Assembly (NCBI GenBank): GCA_964522525.1 | Contig: CAZFWG010000015.1 | Coordinates: 3,351 to 67,350, forward strand | Source: CAYUYV01 sp964522525 | GTDB lineage: Bacteria > Pseudomonadota > Alphaproteobacteria > JAJFIK01 | Direction: 5' to 3' | Length of the DNA stretch: 64,000 nucleotides | Shown here: one piece after another, positions 25,296-33,800 of the stretch | How positions within the stretch are numbered: position 1 is the first letter of the stretch | Layout of the letters: the number at the start of each line of letters is the position of its first letter | Program-made: the position numbers and the translations under genes | The notes under the pieces: generated by a model | Databases searched by the model: none | Told to the model about the DNA's origin: nothing | What the model saw: only the letters and a program-made list of their open reading frames with translations

Positions 25296-28154
25296 TCAAC
25301 CCAGTGACGCGATCAAATCCGTCAGGGCCTCATCATGGGGCGAGGATGTTTCCGTGAGACTTGCCGGCGGTTTGGGCTGGGCGGGGCCGTTTGAGGCCTG
25401 CGCCCCGATCCGGGGCAGTGTCTCGTCGTCCGTCGACGGGGCCCAGTTTGTCTGTTCAAAGACAGACACGATGGCCGTGTGCAGGGAATCGATGTCGATC
25501 GGTTTGGGAAGATAGGCCGTGAAGCCTGAAGCCATGTAGGTTTCCCGGTCCCCCTGCATGGCATTGGCGGTGAGCGCGATCACGGGGGTCAGGCACAGGG
25601 GATGGGGCAGGACCCGGATCACCTTTGTCGCCGTGACGCCGTCCATGACCGGCATTTGGACGTCCATCAAGACTAGGTGATAGCATCCCTTGCGCAGTCT
25701 TTCGACGGCCTCCTTGCCGTTCGGCGCGATGTCCCAGCTGTGACCCAGCGATTCGAGAATGGTGCCGATCACCTCCTGATTGGTGGTGTTGTCCTCCGCC
25801 ACCAGAATATTGAGGCTGGGGCCCGGCGCCGTGACGTCGGCCTCTCTCGTCCCGGCTAGGCTCTCGGCCGTGCGGGACGACCTTTCCAGGGGCAGTTCGA
25901 ACCAGAACGTGCTGCCCTCGCCGGGCGTGCTGTCGACGCCGATCTCGCCACCCATCAGCTCACAGAGCTGTTTGGAAATGGCGAGCCCCAGGCCCGTCCC
26001 GCCGAAGCGCCGGCGGATCGAATTGTCGGCTTGCACGAACTGGGAAAAGAGGCGATCGCATGTGGCCTCATCAAGGCCGATGCCCGTATCGGTCACTTCC
26101 GTCAAGATCCGGACAATGCCGTCACTCTTGGTGCGCACCATGGCGGTGATCTCGACGCTGCCCCGGTCGGTGAACTTGATGGCATTCGACAAAAGGTTCA
26201 GGAGCACCTGACGGAAGCGGCCTTGATCGCCCCGCACCATTTCGGGGATGCCCGGATCGATCATGCTCCTGATCGTCAGGTTCTTCTCTTCCGCCTTGGT
26301 CCGCAGGACGGCCACGACGCCGCCGATGACCTGGCGCAGATCGAAATCGCTCGTGTCGATTTCCATGCGCCCGGCGTCAAGCTTGGAGAAATCAAGGATG
26401 TCATTGAGAATGGTCAGAAGGGCGTTCGCGGACTCCCGGGCAAGGCCCACCTGGCCACGCTGCTGATCGTCGAGGGAGCTGCGGCGCAACAGGTCGAGCA
26501 TGCCCAGCACCGCATTCATGGGTGTGCGGATCTCGTGGCTCATCATGGCCAGAAAATCGGACTTGGCCTTGTTCGCCGCCTGGGCCGCGTTCTTGGTTTC
26601 GATCAGTTCCTGCTCGGCCTGTTTGGCCTGAGTGTGATCCACCGCGCATCCGATGATTTCCTTCGCACCGGTCGCCGGATTGATGGCGAGGCGCATATCG
26701 TCCCGGAACCATCGGTGACCGCCGTCCCGGTGGGCCAACCGATATTGAATGGCCTCGCGCTCTTTCACCATCAGGGACTGCAGGGCCCGCCGATAGGGCG
26801 CCCGGTCATCGGGATGGAGAAGATCGTTGAGGCAAAGGGCCTCCTGCTCACCTTCATCCGGCGCGTAGCCGAGAATGTGCTGTATGCTGCCGGATACATA
26901 GGACAGCAACAAGGTCGGTTCTTCGTCGCCCTGTGGCGCCGGTGTGGTGTAGAGAATGGCTGCGCAGGAATCGACACTATGCATCAGCTTGGCATGGGTC
27001 GTTTCAAAGGCGATCTGTCCGATCTTCGCCGGGGTGATGTCGAGAAGGGATCCGGACATCTGACGCGGGCGACCCGATGGGTCCGGGCTCATCTCCGCCA
27101 TGGCGCGGACCCAGATTGTCTCGTCACCGCCGCACCGCAGACGGAACTCCTGTCTCAGAGCCTCGCCGGTCTCGAGACTGGCTTCAAAGGCCCGCAAGAC
27201 GCCGTGGCGATCCTGCTCATGAATATGGGCCGTGAAGTGTTCGAAATCGATCTGGCCGTCTCGCGCCTCGTGACCGAGAAGGGCCATGAAGCTGGCCGAG
27301 GCCTCGATTTTCTGGGAGCGGATGTTCCAATCCCACAGGCCGATGCCTGAGCCTTGGACCGTCCGGCCATACCGTTCCTCGCTCGACCGGAGAGCGTAAA
27401 GGGCTTCGACTTCTTCGTGGATGTCGCGGATGATGCCGCACACACAAATCACATTGCCCCGTTCGTCCCGCTCCGGATTGCCTCGGATCCGCACAAAGCG
27501 CGTGTCGCCATTGGCCCGTTTGAGGCGGACGTCACAGTCGAACGGCTCACCGGTTTCCATGGCCCGCGTTCTGAAGGCCTCGAGGCGGGCCGCGTCGGCC
27601 GGTTCGTAGAGACGGTCGATATGGTCCCGGGGCGGCATGCCGGGGCCGGGCGTCAGATCATGGATGCGATAGCTGCCGTCGGACCATTGCAGCGCATCGC
27701 TCTCGGGATACCACCACCACAGACCCGTCCGGCCGATCTCTTCCAGCCGATTCAAGATGTCGCCGGTCGTTGCAATGGCGTCGAGGGATGCGACTTCCAA
27801 TGTGGCGTCGCGCAGGTGGCCCAGAAATGTTCCGGGGGTCTCGGAAAGGGCCGAGAGTTCAAGGGCGAGCCAGCGCCACTCGTCCTGCGTGCTGCCTCCG
27901 AGGCGCCAACTCACGGTCAGCTTGATGCTGTGGTCCGGACGCGGTGTTTCCTGAAGGGCCCGGCGCAGGCCGGCCGCGTCTTCGGCCTGAAGATGGTCGA
28001 AGACGACCCCGGTTTCATCGCCGTCAAGGCCGATGCCGGTCAGGGCCCGTGCCGCGCCGTTCATCCACAGCACCCGACCATCGCGGTCAATGCGCAACAG
28101 GGCCATCGCCAATGTGGCCAAATCCGAATTCGCGACGCCGTCCGAAGACTTCAT
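25296..28154 (-). CDS. Soluble multi-PAS hybrid histidine kinase with receiver domain
   Basis: 952 residues from MKSSDGVANSD, with GAAGGG 8 nt upstream; a start 21 codons further up is weaker. There are no transmembrane segments. Four PAS-like regions follow one another (about 15–130, 145–265, 270–395 and 410–540), the last two with clear PAC-type endings. HisKA has MSHEIRTPMN with His near 540, then HATPase_c with SNAIKF, DTGIGL and GGTGLGLAIS. A receiver domain near 780–895 has Asp near 831 (LMDVQMPVMDG). It should sense an intracellular or redox/ligand signal and pass phosphate to an unlinked Hpt or regulator. No partner gene is nearby. Confidence 0.88.
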   Translation of the reverse strand: MKSSDGVANSDLATLAMALLRIDRDGRVLWMNGAARALTGIGLDGDETGVVFDHLQAEDAAGLRRALQETPRPDHSIKLTVSWRLGGSTQDEWRWLALELSALSETPGTFLGHLRDATLEVASLDAIATTGDILNRLEEIGRTGLWWWYPESDALQWSDGSYRIHDLTPGPGMPPRDHIDRLYEPADAARLEAFRTRAMETGEPFDCDVRLKRANGDTRFVRIRGNPERDERGNVICVCGIIRDIHEEVEALYALRSSEERYGRTVQGSGIGLWDWNIRSQKIEASASFMALLGHEARDGQIDFEHFTAHIHEQDRHGVLRAFEASLETGEALRQEFRLRCGGDETIWVRAMAEMSPDPSGRPRQMSGSLLDITPAKIGQIAFETTHAKLMHSVDSCAAILYTTPAPQGDEEPTLLLSYVSGSIQHILGYAPDEGEQEALCLNDLLHPDDRAPYRRALQSLMVKEREAIQYRLAHRDGGHRWFRDDMRLAINPATGAKEIIGCAVDHTQAKQAEQELIETKNAAQAANKAKSDFLAMMSHEIRTPMNAVLGMLDLLRRSSLDDQQRGQVGLARESANALLTILNDILDFSKLDAGRMEIDTSDFDLRQVIGGVVAVLRTKAEEKNLTIRSMIDPGIPEMVRGDQGRFRQVLLNLLSNAIKFTDRGSVEITAMVRTKSDGIVRILTEVTDTGIGLDEATCDRLFSQFVQADNSIRRRFGGTGLGLAISKQLCELMGGEIGVDSTPGEGSTFWFELPLERSSRTAESLAGTREADVTAPGPSLNILVAEDNTTNQEVIGTILESLGHSWDIAPNGKEAVERLRKGCYHLVLMDVQMPVMDGVTATKVIRVLPHPLCLTPVIALTANAMQGDRETYMASGFTAYLPKPIDIDSLHTAIVSVFEQTNWAPSTDDETLPRIGAQASNGPAQPKPPASLTETSSPHDEALTDLIASLG

Positions 28155-28288
28155 GGCGGGTTGCCCTTCACACCGGGAGCCGGGACCGAGACGGTCCGGG
28201 TCATGCTCGACGAGCACCCGTTTTAATAGTAATTCTGTCTAAAGAAACCCTTTTGAGGAGGGTGATCGCATGGTTAATGACTTGACGC

Positions 28289-29002
28289 TCATCCCCCTGC
28301 CGCAGTTGTGGCTGATTCGCCGCCAAAGCGCTCGCCTGTGAAGTCAAGAACCGAACAGGCCCAATTTTCCGCAATAAGTGTCACGCAGACGGCATCGGCG
28401 GCCCGCCGTGTGGCGAAGGGGCCTGCCTTAAGGCGGTAGAAGGTTCCCTTGCCGGGCAACTCGACCCGCGCCAGCACCGGCGTCAGTTCCCCCAACAGCC
28501 GCGGCTGCTTCTGGACAAGGTCGCGCCAGCTAATTTTCGCCAGGTTTCGATCCCGATAGGAGGCCAGGTGCACGGCGAACACGCGGCCGGGCAGCAATTT
28601 TTCGGCCGTGCCGGCTGGCTCCGGGGCTTTCACGTTGGGTTGCTGCGGGGATGCCGTGGTCTCGACGGCGGGCCGGGCCGTTTGCGCGGGTTTGGCTGCG
28701 CTGGCTGTGTCTGTCTTCGTCGCTGTTGCCAGGAGCCCCTGAAGCGCCGGTTCGATCCGGGAGAGGGCGATGCGGAGGCCCGCCACGTCCTCTTCCAACT
28801 GATCAAGCCGCGTCTCCAGCGCCGGCCCGGTCTCGGATTGCCCGCCCTCATCCGGAACGATTGTTTCCGTTTCGGGAGCGGGCGCCGCCAGCTCGGGCGG
28901 CGCGATGATTTCTGGCGGCGCGGACGTCCCCAGGCGCCAGGGGATCGTCGAACAGGCGCCGAGAAACAGACACGACAGGACAAGCCACGGCAGGGGCCTC
29001 AT
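28289..29002 (-). CDS. SPOR-domain lipoprotein
   Basis: 237 residues from MRPLPWLVLSCLFLGACST, a lipoprotein signal with lipobox LGAC. A Pro/Glu/Thr-rich linker and a short coiled-coil-like segment (about 75–105, ALETRLDQLEEDVAGLRIAL) lead to a C-terminal SPOR-like domain (about 150–225) with FAVHLASYRDRNLA and FYRLKAGPFATRRAADAVC. SPOR domains bind glycan strands stripped of stem peptides, usually at the division septum, so the protein probably attaches to septal murein from the outer membrane. No division genes are adjacent. No clear ribosome binding site precedes this ATG; a longer reading to 29092 lacks lipoprotein logic. Confidence 0.78.
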   Translation of the reverse strand: MRPLPWLVLSCLFLGACSTIPWRLGTSAPPEIIAPPELAAPAPETETIVPDEGGQSETGPALETRLDQLEEDVAGLRIALSRIEPALQGLLATATKTDTASAAKPAQTARPAVETTASPQQPNVKAPEPAGTAEKLLPGRVFAVHLASYRDRNLAKISWRDLVQKQPRLLGELTPVLARVELPGKGTFYRLKAGPFATRRAADAVCVTLIAENWACSVLDFTGERFGGESATTAAGG

Positions 29003-29193
29003 GGCGTCACGGGGGCGACAAGGCCCAGGCGCGCGGGACGTCGGAGCGCTGAATATGTAAGCGGGGGACACAGGCGGCGACCTCGAGAGCAACCAGGGGT
29101 CAGGGGCGGGAGAGTGCGCATCAGCCCACTCCCCAATCCCTGCCGGCTATCTGAATTGTCTCAACAAAGTCTTGCCAAAGGGCAAAGGCGCGG

Positions 29194-29820
29194 TCAGCCC
29201 TCGGCCGGCCAATCCCTTCCGAATTTCGGCTTCGGGGTCAAAAAAGGCGAGGCCAACCCCCGATCCATGAAATGCCGGGCAGCGGTCCGGATGGAGCGGC
29301 AGTCGTAAAGGGCGTCATGGGCCCGGCCGGCAACGGGCGGGGCGAGGCCCAGATGATCAATCAAGAGACCGCAATTGACGTTCTGCACGGGCACACCGGC
29401 ATCGGCGAAGAAATGGTGGAGATTGGTGGTCATCAGCCGGTCGAACCGGTCGTTCAGATCATAAAGGCCAACATTCTCCGCGATCACCACTTCGTCCCAG
29501 CCATAGCAGAACAGAGGGCGATCACCGGCAAAGGCGAGGAAGTCCCCATGGGCCTCCTCGAAAGGGAGGCCGTCACGCTCCAGCTCCTGTTGGCTGATGC
29601 CCGTCAGCCCGATGATGAAGTCCGACAGAATGGGGTTGATCCGGGGGCAGACCAGGCGACTGAAGCTGTCGAGTTCGGTGGCGGTTGCGGCGTCGATCCT
29701 GAGCGCGCCGATCTGAATGATCTCGCGGTGTTCACCGGGCGCGCTCCAGCGACGGGCCTGGGAGCCCTCCCAGGCGGTGAACTCCAGATCGAAAATGATG
29801 GCTTCTTGGCTGAGTGACAT
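29194..29820 (-). CDS. DEDDh 3'-5' exonuclease-domain protein
   Basis: 208 residues from MSLSQEAIIFDLEFTAWEG, where the first motif ExoI (Asp-x-Glu in FDLEFTAWEG) begins at residue 10. ExoII Asp is in FCYGWDEVVIAENV and ExoIII is GRAHDALYDCRS, giving the His and last Asp of the DEDDh set. These proteins remove nucleotides from 3' ends of DNA or RNA; relatives include the RNase T/DnaQ and KapD-like groups. The start has only weak Shine–Dalgarno support. Longer readings would add a basic, low-complexity extension that is probably not translated. The nucleic-acid target cannot be told. Confidence 0.82.
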   Translation of the reverse strand: MSLSQEAIIFDLEFTAWEGSQARRWSAPGEHREIIQIGALRIDAATATELDSFSRLVCPRINPILSDFIIGLTGISQQELERDGLPFEEAHGDFLAFAGDRPLFCYGWDEVVIAENVGLYDLNDRFDRLMTTNLHHFFADAGVPVQNVNCGLLIDHLGLAPPVAGRAHDALYDCRSIRTAARHFMDRGLASPFLTPKPKFGRDWPAEG

Positions 29821-29967
29821 GTGAAGGGTCCGGGCCGGTCGGTTTAAGGTTCTGTTAACCCTTGGCGGGCGTCCTGTCGAGCATGGGCGTGGCTTTCCCG
29901 TGCACCGGACAGGATCCCGCCTGACTCGGTGCCGGGAGGCAAAGCTCAATGTTCGCACAGGGGTCTC

Positions 29968-30630
29968 ATGGCAAGCGTGGAGCACGGTAACCCGTCAACG
30001 GGTGACGCAGGCACCGAGACGGGCGTCGGTCCCGCGTGGCGTGGGCCGGTGCCGGCCATGGCCTATGCGCCGTTGATCATGAGTGCGCGTTTTTCCTCCG
30101 GCATCCTGATTGTCGGGCTCTGTGGTTGGGCGGCCGCCGTGTGGTTGGGCGTCACCATTGGACCCGCCTGGAGTCTTGGTTGGGCTGGGATCATTGCCCT
30201 GATCTTCATGGCCATGATGGTTCTGGGGCGCCGCTCCACCGAGGACGGCGGGTCGATCCTCGCCATCCTGTGGACATGGCGGGCGCGCCATCGTTGGCTC
30301 ACGCTCCTGTTGGGCCTTGGCTGGGGGGCCGGGGCCGTGCTGGTGGCGCCGGCTTTGGCGCCGGGAGACGCCACGGTCTTTCTCCTTGTCTTGACGATCA
30401 CGGCAGGCGCCATGACCTTGTTCGCGGTCGGCGACCGGGCACAGATCGCGGCGCTTTCGGCGCCCACGCTCGTCGCCGCGAGCCTCGTTCAACTCTTCGG
30501 CAAGGAGGGCCTCGCGCCGGTCTTCCTGATCCTGGTTTTGGGGCTCGCCCCTTTGACCTTGGCCTTGGGCGCGACGCTCCTTTGCGAGACGGCGGCGCGG
30601 GAAAGCCTCAAGCGGAACCGCCCGGCCTAG
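29968..30630 (+). CDS. Polytopic membrane protein of unknown function
   Basis: 220 residues from MASVEHGNPSTG, with AGGGG upstream. After a polar N-terminus of about 45 residues there are six likely membrane segments in three pairs, separated by short charged loops (GRRSTEDGG, WRARHRW, GDRAQ). The layout resembles the membrane input modules of bacterial sensor proteins, but no kinase or cyclase domain is attached. I do not recognise the family. It stands between the exonuclease (divergent) and NAD-glutamate dehydrogenase, about 180 bp upstream of the latter on the same strand. Confidence 0.65.
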   Translation: MASVEHGNPSTGDAGTETGVGPAWRGPVPAMAYAPLIMSARFSSGILIVGLCGWAAAVWLGVTIGPAWSLGWAGIIALIFMAMMVLGRRSTEDGGSILAILWTWRARHRWLTLLLGLGWGAGAVLVAPALAPGDATVFLLVLTITAGAMTLFAVGDRAQIAALSAPTLVAASLVQLFGKEGLAPVFLILVLGLAPLTLALGATLLCETAARESLKRNRPA

Positions 30631-30811
30631 ACAACGTGCTCTGCCTGGGATCCAGGGCCCCGGCGCCTCGGGGCGGGCGGCCGTTTTCCCGTTCACAAAT
30701 CGGACAGCGCTGTGTGTTAACGATAAGCTGTGCAAAACCCGAAGGGAGGGTTGCTGGCGGGCCGACCATGCCAAGATCATGGCCCCGCAAGGCGTGGAAG
30801 GGGTGGCCGAT

Positions 30812-33800
30812 ATGGCGACAGAGGACAGCGGTTTCAGCGAAATCCGGTCGGGCGTCACACAGGCAAGTGCCGACCAACCGCCGGGCAATGATCTTGCGTC
30901 CCGGACGGAAATGCTCTCGGCACAGCTTGCCAGCCAGCAGACTTCCCATGATTTCGCGAAATTCGTCCGGATCCTCTATGAGCGCGCCGATGGCGATGAC
31001 CTCGCGGCCTATGACACGGACACCTTGCTGGGCATCGCCCGCTCGATCTTCGATCTGATGGAGCGTCGCCGCCCGACGGAGCGCATCGTTCGCGTGTTCA
31101 ATCCCGATCGGGCGCGCGATCATTTCAACGGGGTGTGCACCGTGATGCAGGTCATCACGGATGATATGCCCTTCATCATCGATTCCGTGCTCGGCGAATT
31201 GAGCGCCCTCGATCTGCCGATCCGGCGGATCCTCCATCCCATCTTGGAAACGAGACGCACGACCGACGGCCAGCGTCTCCATGTCGAAGGCGCCGCCATG
31301 GTGCAGCCGGGCAGCCCCGCCGAGAGGCTCGCCCGGGATCAGGGCTTCACGCGGGAATCCGTCCTCCATGTGGAGTTCGACCGCCAGGCCGATCCGCTGA
31401 TGCACCGGCAGATCGAGCGGGAGATCAACGCGGTTTTGGGTGAGGTCTCCGTCGTCGTTCACGATTGGCGCCAGATGCTCGACGGTCTGGAACAGGCGAT
31501 CCACGATCTGCGGACCCATGCGCCGTTCCAGTCCGGCCAATTGGAAAAGGGGGAGTTCGAGGAAACCCTCGGCTTTCTCAAATGGCTGCTCGACGAGAAT
31601 TTCGCCTTTCTCGGCATGCGCGATTACGAAATCGTCGGCGATCTGGAAGAAGGGGAACTGGTGCCCCGCCAGGACACGGGCCTCGGCCTGTTGCGCGATC
31701 CCAATGCCCGGGTGCTGCGTCGGCGCGGCCAACTCGTGGTCATGACACCGGAAGTGCGGGACTTCCTGCGCCAGCCCGTGCCGATCATCGTCTCCAAGGC
31801 CAATGTGCGCTCCCGCGTCCACCGGCGCGTCTACATGGACTATATCGGCATCAAACGCTATGGGCCGGGCGGTCAGGTGATCGGCGAACGGCGCCTCGTC
31901 GGTCTGTTCACCGCCGTGGCCTATAACCGCTCGACGCGTGAGATTCCGCTCCTGTCGCGCAAAGTGGCCCTGGTCCTTGAAAAGGCCCGGTTGCCCATGA
32001 ACGCCCATGACGAGCGGGCCCTGATCAATATCCTTGAGACCTTCCCCCGGGACGAGCTGTTCCAGGCCTCGGTCGAGGAAATTCTCGACTCGGCAATCGG
32101 CGTCCTGCGCCTTCAAAAAAGGCCCCACACGAAGATTTTCGTGCGCCATGACCGGTTCGACCGCTTCGTGGCCGCCCTCGTCTATGTGCTCCGCGACAAA
32201 TATGACACGAACCTGCGTGTGCGGATCGGCGAACTCCTGGCCCGCCGCTTCGAGGGTCAGGTTCAGTCTTTCTATCCCTCCTTCGGTGACGGCCCCATGG
32301 CCCGGGTCTATTTCATCATTTCCCGGAATGTTGGGGAAATGCCGGATGTGGATTTGAAGGAAATCGAGGCTCGGATCGATGCCTTCACGCGGGACTGGGC
32401 TGAGGATCTGCGCGTTGCCTTGACCAAGGTGAACGGGCCCGTGCGTGGCCGCGAGCTGGGTGCACGCTATTCCAATGGTTTTTCCGCCGGGTACCGGGAT
32501 CATTTCGGCTGCGCGGACGCGACGAATGACATCGACGTTATCGAGCGGCTGGGCGCCTATCCGGAAATCGGCCTGCGGACCTATCGCACCAAACTCGACT
32601 CCGATGCCGGTCTGCATCTGAAAATCTATCATTGGGATACGCCCATTCCGTTGAGCGATTGCATGCCCATTTTCGAGAATATGGGTTTGCGGGTCATCGA
32701 AGAAGTGCCGTATGCGGTCGAAGCGGCCCAGGACACGGGCCTGACCGAGGCCGGGGAGGACGCGGGCGGGCGCACGGTCTGGCTCCACGACTTCATCACG
32801 ACCCACGCGTCCGAGGTGCCCATCGATCTTGAGGCCACGCGGGAAGTCTTTGAGGAAGCCTTCCGCGCGGTCTGGTTCGGCCATGCGGAGAATGACGGCT
32901 TCAATCGTCTTGTTGTCGAGCAGGCCATGCCCTGGCGCAGCGTCGTTGTCCTGCGCGCCCTGGCCCGGTTCCGCAAACAGACGGGTGTCGCGTTCAGCGA
33001 AAGCTATATCGTCACGGCCCTGAGTTCCCAGGGCGCGATTGCGCGCCTTCTTGTCGATCTCTTTTTGTGCCGCTTCGACCCGGATTTTGCCGGAACGCAG
33101 GAGGCGCGGGAAGGAAGACAGCTCGAGATCGAAGCGGCCATCGAAGAGGCGCTGGACAGCGTATCCTCCCTCGATGTCGACCGGATCATCCGATATTTCC
33201 TGAATCTGATCAAATCGGCGCTGCGCACGAATTTCTTCCAAACGGAGAATGACCGTGCCAAGACCTATCTCTCGATCAAGTTTTCCAGCCGCGAGATCAC
33301 GGATCTCCCGGAGCCGCGGCCCCGTTTCGAGATTTTTGTCTATTCTCCGCGCCTTGAAGGCGTCCATCTGCGTGGCGGGCCCGTGGCGCGGGGCGGTATC
33401 CGCTGGTCGGACCGGCCGGAAGATTTCCGGGCGGAAATTCTGGGACTGGTCAAGGCCCAGCAGGTCAAGAATGCGGTCATCGTCCCGGTGGGGGCGAAGG
33501 GCGGGTTCGTGCCCAAGAACCTGCCAGCCGCAGGCGCTTCCCGCGATGCGATCATGGAAGAGGCGATCGCGTGCTATCGTCTGTTCATTTCAGGTCTCCT
33601 CGATCTCACGGACAATCTGGGCGATGCGGGGGTGATCCCGGCCCAGAGGGTCATCGCCTATGACGGCCACGATCCTTATCTGGTGGTGGCTGCCGACAAG
33701 GGCACGGCGACATTCTCCGACATTGCCAATGACATGGCGGAAGGGCTGGGCTTCTGGCTCGGCGATGCCTTCGCTTCCGGGGGACGGACCGGCTACGACC

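Noticed and set aside
30608..33367. 919-codon minus-strand frame opposite NAD-glutamate dehydrogenase
   Set aside because: Mirrors the codon pattern of a certain gene; composition is His/Asp/Gly-rich without domains.
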